Of a DNA stretch of 64,000 nt, positions 1 through 8,912 are shown piece after piece. The stretch covers positions 1,240,001 through 1,304,000 of the forward strand of contig NZ_BSNK01000002.1 in the NCBI RefSeq assembly GCF_030159955.1, written 5' to 3'. The position numbers and the translations under genes are program-made. How positions within the stretch are numbered: the first letter of the stretch is position 1; each line of letters begins with the position of its first letter. The DNA comes from Algimonas ampicilliniresistens (GTDB lineage Bacteria; Pseudomonadota; Alphaproteobacteria; Caulobacterales; Maricaulaceae). Under the pieces are notes generated by a model. That model did no database searches. It saw nothing but the letters and a program-made list of their open reading frames with translations, and had not been told where the DNA came from.

Positions 1-1
1 G

Positions 2-1576
2 GACACGGAAGTGTTCCAGACTGTCTTTGCGGGTTACATTTCAGGTGACCTCTTTGACATCCCGTTTGGTGATACTGTCCTTATTGGTATTGGTGCTGAA
101 TATCGTCAGGATGAAATCGAAACGCGCACTTCTCTGTCAGGTGAGTTTTTGGGCTTCACAAGCGATCCGGGCGCCAATGGCGAACGTGACTTTAAGGAAA
201 TCTTTGGTGAACTCGAGATTCCTCTGGTTAAAGACAAGCCACTTATCGAGTCTCTGACAGTCAACCTTGCTGGCCGTTATACAGAAGAGAGCAACTTCGG
301 TGGTGCTGAGACTTACTCTGTTAAGGGTCAGTATCAGCCAACAGATTGGCTTTCATTCCAGTCGACATACGGTACATCATTCCGTGCGCCGTCCGTTGGT
401 GACCAGTTTGGCGGTCGTGTCGTTAGCTTCCAAAGCCCTCAAGACCCTTGCCGGGTCCCGGGTTTTGCGATCCAGTTCATTGATGCCGATAACGATCCAT
501 CAACACCGGATACACGGGAATATATCCCTGCAAATGATCAACGCGCTGCAGATCTGATTGCACGTTGTGTCAATGGTGGTGGACCCTTCAACATTCCTGG
601 AACGGACCCCTTCTCTTTGGGTACAACAGGTCTTGGCACGCCAAGTGCGGGCTTCATCGGTGCACCGACACGTATCGCGAGTGGTTCCAACCCCGATCTA
701 GAGCCTGAAACTTCAACAGCCTTCTCGGCGGGTTTCACGTTTGATCAACCATGGATGGACGATTTCGACTTCCGCGTCGCGGTGACCTATTTCGAACTGA
801 AAGTTCGGGATGAAATCGATCAATTGACAGGTGTCACGATCGTAAACCGTTGTTACAACTCGACTAACCTCGATGATCCGACATGTGGGTTCTTTACACG
901 TGACCCACGCGTTGCAGGTAACGACTCCTCGGGTGAAGTCAGCTTCGTCTCGGCGACGAACCAAAACCTTGGTGAGCAAATCGTCGAAGGTATCGATTAC
1001 AACCTCGAATTTGGTTTCGATGTTGAGCCTTCCTTCCTTGACGCTCCGATTGATTATCGTTTGATCGGTCGTGCAACTCAGATGCTGACACAGACTGAAG
1101 AGTTGTTCCTGGCTAACGGGACGATCCTCGACAATGATCTTGGTGAGTTTGGTAACCCGGAATGGCGCATGAATCTGACGAACGTCTTTGGTTACAAAGA
1201 CTTCCAGTTCCTGTTCCAGTCACGTTACATCGACAGCCAAATCGAAAACTTCGTCAACGAAGATAACCCTGCAACGGGTCAGCGAGCTGGTGATGTTGAT
1301 ACGGAAATCCTGACGTCAGGCTTCGGTCGTTGTGTGCAAGCTAATGATCGCACGGCTGATGTTCCATGTATCCAGTATGATGGCTTGGACGAGTATTGGG
1401 TTCACGACATGTCACTGACATTCAACCGGGACACATATGCAGTCCGCGTTGGCGTCAACAACATCTTCAACGATGCGCCTCCAATCACGGACAACAACGA
1501 TCTCGCTAACCTTGGCGGTATTGGTTACGATATCGGTGGTCGTACATTCTTCGCGAATGTCACGAAGCGCTTCTAG
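2..1576 (+). CDS. TonB-dependent receptor, C-terminal part (5' truncated by window edge)
   Basis: The frame is open from base 2, so the gene begins upstream; about 524 residues are visible. They read as the C-terminal part of an outer-membrane TonB-dependent receptor: alternating aromatic strands, a TSFRAPS-type segment, a late VGVNNIFND motif and a terminal strand ending in KRF, with the C-terminal Phe typical of Bam-assembled barrels. Such proteins import siderophores, glycans or cofactors using TonB energy; the substrate cannot be read from this part. A cysteine-containing extracellular loop (about residues 140-200 of the visible part) is typical of Caulobacterales receptors. A strong terminator follows 48 bases after the stop. 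A TonB/ExbB/ExbD operon lies 3 kb downstream, but cotranscription is excluded by the terminator and an opposing gene. Confidence 0.93.
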   Translation, partial: DTEVFQTVFAGYISGDLFDIPFGDTVLIGIGAEYRQDEIETRTSLSGEFLGFTSDPGANGERDFKEIFGELEIPLVKDKPLIESLTVNLAGRYTEESNFGGAETYSVKGQYQPTDWLSFQSTYGTSFRAPSVGDQFGGRVVSFQSPQDPCRVPGFAIQFIDADNDPSTPDTREYIPANDQRAADLIARCVNGGGPFNIPGTDPFSLGTTGLGTPSAGFIGAPTRIASGSNPDLEPETSTAFSAGFTFDQPWMDDFDFRVAVTYFELKVRDEIDQLTGVTIVNRCYNSTNLDDPTCGFFTRDPRVAGNDSSGEVSFVSATNQNLGEQIVEGIDYNLEFGFDVEPSFLDAPIDYRLIGRATQMLTQTEELFLANGTILDNDLGEFGNPEWRMNLTNVFGYKDFQFLFQSRYIDSQIENFVNEDNPATGQRAGDVDTEILTSGFGRCVQANDRTADVPCIQYDGLDEYWVHDMSLTFNRDTYAVRVGVNNIFNDAPPITDNNDLANLGGIGYDIGGRTFFANVTKRF

Positions 1577-1623
1577 AAAGCCCGGAACAGCCGGTTTGAT
1601 CCGGCTGAACTGATCTCAAATTG

Positions 1624-1653
1624 AAAGCGCGCTCTTCGGAGCGCGCTTTTTTT
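1624..1653 (+). terminator. Rho-independent terminator after the TonB-dependent receptor
   Basis: Perfect 11-bp stem (1624-1634 with 1639-1649), TTCG tetraloop, then a run of T. A second hairpin with a 7-bp stem (1588-1594 / 1601-1607) lies just after the stop codon. Confidence 0.95.
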
Positions 1654-2100
1654 ATGGAAGACTTGCAGAGTGAGCCCGGACAATCTCTGCTGACGACATA
1701 GTTCGAATGAGCGACGACTGACTGTAAACGCTTTCCTCAGTGGTTAGCGCTGGGCCGGTCGGGCATCGGCAATACAGTTAGGCCATCAACGATCAGGCGT
1801 GTCTAAAGGGCTGGAAGGGGCCGAGATCAGAGGGGCTTCGCCGCGCACGTATCGCCTATGCCAAGATCATCTTAGTTTGAAAGCCGGGACGATCAAACTT
1901 GATCATCTACTGGCGATTATTACCGCGGAAGGTCGAGCCTCTGGGCCAAGCGCCCTCACTAACCGACACTGTCATCGCTAATAGAAGGTGTCACCGCTAA
2001 GGACGGTCACGCCTTTTGTATTGGCTTATCGTGAGCGGCGTAGGCCAGACGGTTATTCGCTTAAAATCTTGAGCTTTACTGTGGCGCAATCAGCAGCCAG

Positions 2101-2127
2101 CGTGCGGCCTTCCGTGAAGGCCGCACG
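2101..2127. repeat. Perfect 12-bp inverted repeat (hairpin)
   Basis: GC-rich arms 2101-2112 and 2116-2127 match exactly around a 3-base loop. There is no following T-run, so it is not a classical terminator. It could be a processing or stability element or a protein-binding site. Confidence 0.7.
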
Positions 2128-2225
2128 TTGATGAGGTCCGAAACGGATTGCTGTCGTGCATTCCAAGATGACCACAGGGTCAACGAATTTGACCCCTAAG
2201 GACTCTATAGCAGGCTAACGCAGGG

Positions 2226-4040
2226 TTAGCGTTCTAGAAAGTCTGGGAGCGTCGCCTTCAGTTCGTGACCTTGTGCGGAGAGGGCTTCACGGGCTTTCAA
2301 AGCGTTCTGAACTTCCGGCATATTGATCAGCGCACTCAGCGTTTCCAAATCACGCCCAGTGCTGACTGTTCCGGAAAACAGATCGTTGAACAGTTCTTCG
2401 CGCGTCTTTGCGCGTGGGAAGCGTTTGATGCGGACGTCTGCATCTTCGTCCATCTCGGCCAAGCGCTTGGCCGCCCGCAGCGCCGTGTCAAAGCCGCCCA
2501 ACTCATCAACAAGTCCACGCTCTAAAGCTTGCTCACCTGTCCAAACTCGGCCCTCAGCGACTTCAATGACCGCTTCGCGAGGCATATTTCGTCCGTCCGC
2601 GACAATACCGACAAAGTTATTGTAGATATTGTCCATGGTGCGTTGATAGCCAGCGAGTTGCGCCTCAGTGAAAGGCTCATCTACATTATAGGCGCCGGCA
2701 TAGTCCCCGCCGACCCGGATGCCGTCGATATTGTAACCGATTTTGGCAAACGCACCTTCCAGCGCGATTTTACCGCCAAATACGCCGATGGATCCAGTAA
2801 TGGTCTGGGGTAGGGCGACGATGTGATCGGCTGGGGCGGCAATATAATAGCCGCCACTGGCCGCATATTGACCCATGCTGATAACAACAGGTTTGCCAGC
2901 GTCTTGAACACGTATCACGGCAGCCATAATCTGGTCAGAGGCGTCAGCGGAGCCGCCGCCCGAACTGATCCGGAAGACGACGGCTTTGACGTCTTCGTCA
3001 TCGATTATGGAGTCTAAGCCTGCGGCCAAAGTGTCGCCGCCCATATTCGTGGTCGGGGAGAAGATATTATCGCCACCGCCGCTTCCGGGCAGGATCGTGC
3101 CTTGGCCTTCAACGACCGCAATGACAGGTTTGCCGAAATTCCCTTTCGGTTTGTAATCAGCGATGGACTTGAAGACCGTGTCTTCGTCGCCAGCTTTTGT
3201 GGCGATCCAGTCCTTCATCTCTTCAAGATAACCGAGCTTGTCGATTAATCCGGCATCAAGAGCATCGCTCGCACTGTGAGGTGCGGTGGCCAGTAGGCGC
3301 AGAACGTCTTCACGGGGCAGATCTCTATCATCTGCGATATTATCGACCGTATTGTCGAAAATAGACGTGATCAGGCTCTCTGTCGCTTCGCGGTGTTCGG
3401 GTGTGTAGCCCTCTTCCGTATAGGTGTTGACGGCATTCTTATACGCGCCGTGACGAATGAATTGTGGCTCGGCGTCGATTTTTTCCATGACGCCGCCAAA
3501 GAACTCGGATTGTGAATAGAGGCCAGCTGTGGCCATCGACGTGCTCGCTTGCAGCCAAATTTCATCAGACGCGCTGATGGCGTGGTAGGGAATAACGGAT
3601 GTGCTGTTCAGGCCCTGGGCATGGGTCACCACGAATTTCCCGGATGCGCGGAAGTCGAGGATCGCCAGGCGGAGTTCCTCAGCGCTGGCAGGCGCAAGGC
3701 CGCCACTCTCACCGCGTATGAAGACGCCTTTGACTTGGTCATCGGTCTTGGCTCGGTCCAGAGATTGTACAATACCAACAATAGATGTGGGGCTGTCAGC
3801 GAACAGGGTTGGACCAACTGGAGCGTCGAGAATTGGCATGCGAAGGTCGATCTCAAGCACGATCGGCTTGGTGACTTTGTCTGAACCCGCAGCCATTGCT
3901 CCGATGGAGGCCAGCAACATAACCAGAAGAAAGAAGAAGACGAAAAGACCAATCACCACACTTAGGATCGTGATGAAAAATACCTTGGTCCCGCTGAGTC
4001 GTTTTTGCGGATAGGAATAGGCAGGAGAAGTGTCAGCCAC
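2226..4040 (-). CDS. sppA: Signal peptide peptidase SppA, long (67K) type
   Basis: Membrane-anchored serine protease that degrades signal peptides left after secretion. The 604 residues fit the long, two-domain SppA class. One N-terminal membrane segment (about 21-50) is followed by two tandem ClpP/crotonase-like peptidase domains. The catalytic lysine is K201, in an AYKNA context in the first domain. The nucleophile is S395, in AASGGYY in the second. This split Ser/Lys dyad matches E. coli SppA (K209/S409). The start is a GTG; an ATG four bases upstream is out of frame. The gene is monocistronic, with tRNA-Gln starting 268 bp upstream on the other strand. Confidence 0.95.
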   Translation of the reverse strand: MADTSPAYSYPQKRLSGTKVFFITILSVVIGLFVFFFLLVMLLASIGAMAAGSDKVTKPIVLEIDLRMPILDAPVGPTLFADSPTSIVGIVQSLDRAKTDDQVKGVFIRGESGGLAPASAEELRLAILDFRASGKFVVTHAQGLNSTSVIPYHAISASDEIWLQASTSMATAGLYSQSEFFGGVMEKIDAEPQFIRHGAYKNAVNTYTEEGYTPEHREATESLITSIFDNTVDNIADDRDLPREDVLRLLATAPHSASDALDAGLIDKLGYLEEMKDWIATKAGDEDTVFKSIADYKPKGNFGKPVIAVVEGQGTILPGSGGGDNIFSPTTNMGGDTLAAGLDSIIDDEDVKAVVFRISSGGGSADASDQIMAAVIRVQDAGKPVVISMGQYAASGGYYIAAPADHIVALPQTITGSIGVFGGKIALEGAFAKIGYNIDGIRVGGDYAGAYNVDEPFTEAQLAGYQRTMDNIYNNFVGIVADGRNMPREAVIEVAEGRVWTGEQALERGLVDELGGFDTALRAAKRLAEMDEDADVRIKRFPRAKTREELFNDLFSGTVSTGRDLETLSALINMPEVQNALKAREALSAQGHELKATLPDFLER

Positions 4041-4308
4041 GCATGCTCACTTTCGAAAAAGGTTGTTTCTTACTGTTTTTCGATATGTGCCACGTCGAAC
4101 GGATTAAGGAAAGAGGCGGATACAGAGCGCTTACAGGGCATGAATGATGTCGCGTGGGCGGCGTCTGATTCGCCACAGGTGATATAAGGCGTATTCCGTG
4201 TGCAATCCGTCGGATTTCGCCGTTGCCTTTTTTGATACTCGCTCATAAAAGCCGCGCTCATCACAGACGGATAGGAGTCGCGCCGCGGCTTTCTACTGTT
4301 CGGATTGA

Positions 4309-4384
4309 TGGGGTGTAGCCAAGTTGGTAAGGCAATGCTTTTTGGTAGCATGTACCGCTGGTTCGAGTCCAGCCACCCCAGCCA
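4309..4384 (+). tRNA. tRNA-Gln (anticodon TTG), CCA encoded
   Basis: Cloverleaf read by eye. Acceptor TGGGGTG (4309-4315) pairs with 4374-4380. The D arm is GCC/GGC (4318-4320 / 4331-4333). The anticodon stem ATGCT/AGCAT (4335-4339 / 4347-4351) holds the loop TTTTGGT, with anticodon TTG at 4342-4344. The T arm is GCTGG/CCAGC with loop TTCGAGT. Discriminator G4381 is followed by a genomically encoded CCA (4382-4384). It reads CAA (and CAG by wobble). Confidence 0.97.
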
Positions 4385-4455
4385 TCCTCACGCGTGACGT
4401 GGTTTCCCGCTAAAAAATTTTATGGTTTTAAGGAACCTTCCGAGCGCGGGAGTCG

Positions 4456-4485
4456 TTGCTTGACTGAACCGCGTCCGTTTACAAT
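4456..4485 (+). promoter_or_regulatory. Candidate sigma70-type promoter for the DUF3450-ExbB-TonB operon
   Basis: TTGCTT (4456-4461) and TACAAT (4480-4485) are separated by 18 bases, 180 bp before the first gene of the operon. It lies in the 283-bp gap after tRNA-Gln, where no other feature is seen. Assigned by eye only. Confidence 0.3.
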
Positions 4486-4667
4486 AAGGATGCTCTGAGC
4501 ATTCTCTTTGCGGGTGCCAAGGCAAATTTTGCCGCTCTTGTCCACGGAAAAAAACTATAAAAAACCGTTGCGAGGTGGTCGAGGTAATGATTGATTAACA
4601 AAAGTCGTCCGTGTAGGCGACCGTTCGCACGGCTCCTAAAGAAGCCGGCAATAAATGGAGGACGTGA

Positions 4668-5522
4668 GTGGTGCTAACCCTACCTGCCCGGCAGCTTGCC
4701 ATGTGCGCAGCTGCTTGTTTTGGGATCGCCCTGGGTGCGGTTCCGGCCAGTCAGGCTCAAGCCCAAGATCAATCTCAGACGACGACTTCGCTCGCGTCTC
4801 AGTATGAATCCGTCCTGAAAGAAATTTCTGATCGCCGCACCAATGTCTTGCTGCGCGAATACTATCTTACAGAACAGCAAAAAGAGATCGACTCGCTCGC
4901 TGCTCGCTTGGCTTTGGCTAACGATAGTAGTGCGAGCGAGGAGTTGCTGCCAATGGTACGCGAAATGGTGGCCGAGCTTGAAAAAGTTATGGTTGCTGAT
5001 TTGCCGTTCCGGATTGAGCGCCGTTTCGGTCTTCTCGATGATCTACGGGATGATTTGCAGGCCGAAGACGTGCTTGTGAGCGACGTTTATCGCCGCGCTT
5101 TGCAGCTTTATGGTTTTGAGGTAGCTTACGGTCTTCAGGTTGGGTCTTATTCTGGGGTCAGCCCGATTGCCGACCGGCAGGGCAACCGCTTCCAGGCCTG
5201 CATGGCGGATCCTGACTCCCCTGTCTGTGATCTGAACAAAGAACAACGTCAGGCTTTGGCCACAGGCGCTGAGATGGAAGATCTTCAATCTCAGCTTTAC
5301 GACGGCAACTATATCCACTTCGGGCGTCTGGCGCTGCTCTATCTTGAGCGTGATAGTTCCGAAGGCTACCGCTATAACGAAGCAACGAAACAGTGGGATC
5401 CGCTGTCTAACTCCGAACTTCTGGGTCTTCGCCAGAACGTCCGTATTGCGCGTGGCGAAAGTGCCATTGGAACTATGACAGCACCGATTCAAATCGGTGA
5501 GGGTGGATCTGATGCCAGCTAG
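4668..5522 (+). CDS. DUF3450-type periplasmic protein, first copy of a tandem pair
   Basis: 284 residues. The signal peptide probably ends at AQA|QDQ near residue 33. A long coiled-coil helix (about 40-105) follows, then a segment with LPFRIERR, and a small C-terminal domain with an IHFGRLALLYLE strand and a TMTAPI ending. This is the architecture of DUF3450 proteins found beside ExbB/ExbD/TonB genes, where they are thought to form a periplasmic part of the energy-transduction complex; the exact role is unknown. It carries an insertion of about 28 residues with two cysteines (around 172-195) that the next protein lacks. Start is GTG with GGAGG at 4657-4661; a second GTG directly follows. First gene of an eight-gene operon. 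Confidence 0.8.
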   Translation: MVLTLPARQLAMCAAACFGIALGAVPASQAQAQDQSQTTTSLASQYESVLKEISDRRTNVLLREYYLTEQQKEIDSLAARLALANDSSASEELLPMVREMVAELEKVMVADLPFRIERRFGLLDDLRDDLQAEDVLVSDVYRRALQLYGFEVAYGLQVGSYSGVSPIADRQGNRFQACMADPDSPVCDLNKEQRQALATGAEMEDLQSQLYDGNYIHFGRLALLYLERDSSEGYRYNEATKQWDPLSNSELLGLRQNVRIARGESAIGTMTAPIQIGEGGSDAS

Positions 5523-5582
5523 CCTATCGGTGAACGAAAAGAATTACGGGAAAACGACATGAACCAGACCTGGAAGGAAACC

Positions 5583-6353
5583 ATGCTGATCACATCCAAC
5601 GCCAAGCGAGCCTGGCTCGTCTGCGCCGCCGGGGCTATGGCCCTGACCGCGGCGCTGCCGGCTCAGGCCCAGCTTGAAACCGCCCTCTCCGCCGCGCGCC
5701 AATCTTCTGCGGCATCTGCTGCAGCTCAGCGCCAAGTGGAAGAGGCTGATGACACTGCTGGCTCTGCGGTTCGCGAATATCGCGCCGTTCTGCAACAGCT
5801 CGACAACACCAAATTGTTCGTCGCGCAGCAGCAAATTTTCCTTGATAGCCAAGCGTCGGAGATCAATTCCGTTCGCAATCAGCTCGGCACTGTGGAGCAG
5901 ATCAAGCAGGGCATGAGCCCGATGATGTTGCGGATGGCGGTTGCGCTTGAAGATGCGATTAAGGCTGATGTGCCTTTCCGTGTAGCTGAGCGCCTCTCGC
6001 GCGTCACACGTGTTCAGAACGCTCTTGCAAATCCGAGTGTTTCGCCTGCCGAGCAATATCGTCAGGTTTTGAACGCGTATAAGATTGAGGCGACTTACGG
6101 TTATTCCACGGAAAGCTATGAAGGTGTTCATCCGGAAGAGCCGGGCAATGTCGTCGATTTCATCCGGTTTGGACGGACCTCGTTTATCTTTGTCGATAAG
6201 CGCGATGGTTCGGCCAAACGTTATGACACAGGCAGCGACAGTTGGGTGCCTCTCGATGATGTCGATTCTCGCCAAATTCGCCAAACCATCCGCGTTGCTC
6301 GTGAACAAGCTGCGCCGGAAGTGATCTACGCGCCCGTCACGGCCGCCAACTAG
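5583..6353 (+). CDS. DUF3450-type periplasmic protein, second copy
   Basis: 256 residues from the preferred start, which has GGAAGGA (5572-5578) at good spacing and gives a normal signal peptide ending at PAQA. An in-frame ATG at 5559 would add eight residues and cannot be excluded. It is homologous in layout to the preceding protein: signal peptide, coiled coil with QQQIFLDSQASEI, a VPFRVAERL segment, an IRFGRTSFIFVD strand and a VIYAPV ending. It lacks the cysteine insertion of copy one. Tandem paralogy suggests two subunits of one periplasmic assembly working with the ExbB fusion that follows 20 bp downstream. The family function is inferred from context only. Confidence 0.8.
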   Translation: MLITSNAKRAWLVCAAGAMALTAALPAQAQLETALSAARQSSAASAAAQRQVEEADDTAGSAVREYRAVLQQLDNTKLFVAQQQIFLDSQASEINSVRNQLGTVEQIKQGMSPMMLRMAVALEDAIKADVPFRVAERLSRVTRVQNALANPSVSPAEQYRQVLNAYKIEATYGYSTESYEGVHPEEPGNVVDFIRFGRTSFIFVDKRDGSAKRYDTGSDSWVPLDDVDSRQIRQTIRVAREQAAPEVIYAPVTAAN

Positions 6354-6373
6354 TCAACAGGGAAGACAAGACC

Positions 6374-7777
6374 ATGAAGTTCTATAAATCCGCCATGGCC
6401 GCCCTGATGGGTTCGGCCCTGCTCGTTGCCGCTCCGGCATCCGCGCAGATTACATCAATACAAGAACTGCTTAACCAGGTTCGCGCCGATGCGGCCGAGC
6501 AGGATCGGATCAACACGCAACGCGTCCGCGAATTCGAATCCAATGCAGCACAGCAGACTGAAGAATTGCGTCGGGCTCGTTCTGAGCTGGCACAACTCGA
6601 AGCTCAAGCGCGTCGCGTGGAAAGCACATTTTCGGCCAACCAAAACCAGATCGACGGACTTAAGGGTGAGCTTACAGCGGCCCAAGGTGAGTTCGGCGAA
6701 GTGTTTGGCCTCGCACGGTCAATGGCCGGTGAATTCAAATCTACATTGGATCGCTCACTGATCACGGCGCAACTGCCGAACCGGACAGAAGTTCTCGGAC
6801 GCGTTGCAGAATCTGACGCCTTGCCGTCAACATCTGATTTGAATGCTATCTGGCGCACAATGTTGGAAGAGATCGTTGAGCAGCGCAAAGTGGCGAGTTT
6901 CTCCGCTCAAGTTGCTGGCATTGATGGTCAAACTGGTGTGACGCGCGTTGGTCCTTTTGTCGCCTTCACAGAAGATGGCGGTGAGTTCCTTCAATATAAC
7001 CCTCCATCCTCAGGCGGCGAAGATTTGCCGCGCCTGTCTCTGCTTCCGGCTCAACCCGGTGGCGCCATTCAATCCGCAGCTGATCGCGTGTTGAACGCCA
7101 GTGCAGGTGAAGTTGTTTATGCGCCGATCGACCCAACCCGCGGCGAGCTTCTCAAGACTTTCGACTTGCGTCCTGGTCCGTGGGAGCGTGCTCAACAGGG
7201 TGGTATCATTGGTAACATCATCATGTTGCTGGGTGCGGTGACTGGTCTTCTTGGTCTTCTGTTGATTGTCCGTCTGTTCCTCATCCGCATGGCGGTTGCT
7301 GGTCAGAAGCGGAAGTCGCAGCCATCTAAGTCCAACGCTCTGGGTCGCGTTATGCTGGCCTATGAAGGCGCGCGGAATGCGGATGCAGACACAGTTGAGC
7401 TGAAGTTGGACGAAGCTATCTTGCAAGAGAGTCCGAAACTGGAATTCGGCCTGAACTTCATCAAGTTGATCGCTGGTATCGCGCCGCTGCTTGGCCTTCT
7501 GGGTACGGTCACAGGTATGATCCAAACCTTCCAAGCCATGATGATCTATGGTGCTGGTGATCCACAACTGATGGCTGGCGGTATCTCCGTGGCCCTCGTG
7601 ACCACCATGCTCGGCCTGATCGTCGCGATCCCGCTGCTGATCATCCACAGCTTTGCCGCCTCTCTGGCACGTTCCGTCCAGTCAACACTGGAAGAACAGT
7701 CTGCCGGTATCGTGGCGCGTCATGTGGAATCGCGCAGCGCTGGCTCGGTTGGTGTAGCTCCGGTTACAAAAATCTAG
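6374..7777 (+). CDS. ExbB/TolQ-family proton channel with large N-terminal periplasmic domain (TtpC-like)
   Basis: 467 residues. Signal peptide (1-25), then a coiled coil (about 26-110) and a periplasmic domain ending in VVYAPI (247-252). The first membrane helix is about 278-306, followed by a cytoplasmic loop. The MotA/TolQ/ExbB core starts with APLLGLLGTVTGMI (370-383) and has a last helix around 404-425. Ordinary ExbB lacks the 270-residue periplasmic part; Vibrio TtpC, which works with the TonB2 system, has a comparable one. The periplasmic part resembles the two DUF3450 proteins just upstream in layout and in its YAP motif. It probably couples proton flow to TonB movement. Next gene is 98 bp downstream. 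Confidence 0.9.
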   Translation: MKFYKSAMAALMGSALLVAAPASAQITSIQELLNQVRADAAEQDRINTQRVREFESNAAQQTEELRRARSELAQLEAQARRVESTFSANQNQIDGLKGELTAAQGEFGEVFGLARSMAGEFKSTLDRSLITAQLPNRTEVLGRVAESDALPSTSDLNAIWRTMLEEIVEQRKVASFSAQVAGIDGQTGVTRVGPFVAFTEDGGEFLQYNPPSSGGEDLPRLSLLPAQPGGAIQSAADRVLNASAGEVVYAPIDPTRGELLKTFDLRPGPWERAQQGGIIGNIIMLLGAVTGLLGLLLIVRLFLIRMAVAGQKRKSQPSKSNALGRVMLAYEGARNADADTVELKLDEAILQESPKLEFGLNFIKLIAGIAPLLGLLGTVTGMIQTFQAMMIYGAGDPQLMAGGISVALVTTMLGLIVAIPLLIIHSFAASLARSVQSTLEEQSAGIVARHVESRSAGSVGVAPVTKI

Positions 7778-7875
7778 CTTGAAGTAGGTCTGCGCACGTT
7801 GTGCGGACCTGCGGTTGAACCTGTGGCGAGGCTTTTGTCTCGCCGCTATTCCACTGACCCCGAAAGGACGACCCA

Positions 7876-8403
7876 ATGGGCAATATCATCGGCGGCCTTC
7901 AAGGCTTTCTGCAACAGGGCGGCCCCGTTCTCATCCCGATTGCGATTGTTATTTTCGCGATGTGGACCTTCATTCTCGAACGGATCGCTTATTATCTTCT
8001 GGCTCACAAGCCGATGAAAAGTCGGCTGAGGTCCGAATGGGAGGCTCGCACAGATCGGTCTTCATGGCGTGCTCTCGCAATCCGTGACGAAATGATCAGT
8101 CAGGTCAAAGAACGCACTATTTCCAACGTCGCCCTTATTAAAACATTGGTTGCTCTGGCGCCGCTGCTCGGTCTCCTTGGAACCGTAACGGGCATGATCG
8201 ACGTGTTTGATGTGTTGGCTTATTCCGGATCCAGTTCAGCCCGCTTGATGGCGGGTGGTGTGTTCCGGGCGACCATCCCGACAATGGCCGGTATGATGGC
8301 TGCACTTTCGGGTCTTTACTTCTCCACTGTTTTGCCGCGCTGGAGCGCACGCGAAACCGCCCGGTTTGCCGACGAACTCGTCGTCGACCGCGGCGCTTAC
8401 TAG
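7876..8403 (+). CDS. exbB: ExbB-type biopolymer transport proton channel subunit
   Basis: 175-residue MotA/TolQ/ExbB family inner-membrane protein. It has three membrane helices (about 15-38, 88-110 and 128-150) and the family motif LAPLLGLLGTVTGMID near residue 95. ExbB forms the pentameric channel that encloses ExbD and powers TonB. The AAGGA sequence before the ATG supports the start. Two ExbD genes and TonB follow, so this is the dedicated motor of the operon; the upstream fusion is a second, specialised ExbB. Confidence 0.93.
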   Translation: MGNIIGGLQGFLQQGGPVLIPIAIVIFAMWTFILERIAYYLLAHKPMKSRLRSEWEARTDRSSWRALAIRDEMISQVKERTISNVALIKTLVALAPLLGLLGTVTGMIDVFDVLAYSGSSSARLMAGGVFRATIPTMAGMMAALSGLYFSTVLPRWSARETARFADELVVDRGAY

Positions 8404-8415
8404 GAGGCACTGTCC

Positions 8416-8835
8416 ATGAGACGCGCCCGCCGCCGAAATAATGACGACGAAGCCGATGTCGATATGACACCGATGCTCGACATCGTGTTTATCATGCTCA
8501 TCTTCTTCATCGTGACGGCTGTCTTTCTTGACGAAACCGGTCTGGATATGACCCAGCCGCCACCACCGCCGGAAGACCAGCCACCACCGACTAATCCTCC
8601 GCCAGCGATTACCGTTTATGTCGACGAAAATAGCCAATGTTCAGTTGACTCATTGCGGTCGACCTGTGGCGGCGTTCTCGCCCGCATCGAACGTCAACTT
8701 GCTGATAAACCCGGTGCATCGGTCATCTTGCGCTTCCATCCGGATGCGAAGCACAACATCCTTGTTCAGTTGAAAGACGGGCTGGATGGACGCGGCATGC
8801 AATCCAAAATCGAAGTCGTCAAAGACACGGCCTAA
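8416..8835 (+). CDS. exbD: ExbD-type biopolymer transport protein, first copy
   Basis: 139 residues: basic cytoplasmic start, one membrane helix carrying MTPMLDIVFIMLIFFIVT with the proton-relay Asp, then a proline-rich linker (PPPPPEDQPPPTNPP) and a periplasmic ExbD domain. It has two cysteines (about 75 and 83) that could form a disulfide. The ribosome site AGGAGG precedes the ATG, 12 bp after exbB. ExbD works inside the ExbB pentamer to harness proton motive force. Confidence 0.93.
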   Translation: MRRARRRNNDDEADVDMTPMLDIVFIMLIFFIVTAVFLDETGLDMTQPPPPPEDQPPPTNPPPAITVYVDENSQCSVDSLRSTCGGVLARIERQLADKPGASVILRFHPDAKHNILVQLKDGLDGRGMQSKIEVVKDTA

Positions 8836-8912
8836 CGGCTGTCTGGCTGGTGACGCACTATTCTGCGCCACCCGCTTGTCACGCTGCTTTGTAAATGATA
8901 TAAGGTAACACT

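Larger units (their letters stand above)
1577..2225. other. 650-bp non-coding interval with several hairpins
   Basis: No convincing gene is seen between the receptor and sppA. Besides the terminator, it holds a perfect 12-bp stem with a 3-base loop (2101-2112 / 2116-2127), a perfect 7-bp stem (2177-2183 / 2189-2195) and a 6-bp stem overlapping the sppA stop (2214-2219 / 2225-2230). None is followed by a clear T-run on either strand. A 60-codon frame at 1799-1981 has a GTG start, no ribosome binding site and no recognisable composition. A small RNA or 3' regulatory element is possible but not shown. Confidence 0.5.

Noticed and set aside
1799-1981. 60-codon open frame in the gap after the receptor gene
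   Set aside because: GTG start without ribosome site, no hydrophobic or motif pattern, and the surrounding DNA is full of inverted repeats; more likely non-coding.
5544-6308. 254-codon open frame antisense to the second DUF3450 gene
   Set aside because: Composition follows the complement of a well-supported gene with signal peptide and family motifs; no start site or family match of its own.
7010-7648. 212-codon frame antisense to the ExbB fusion
   Set aside because: His/Gln-rich translation is the mirror of the ExbB codons; no domain, no ribosome site.
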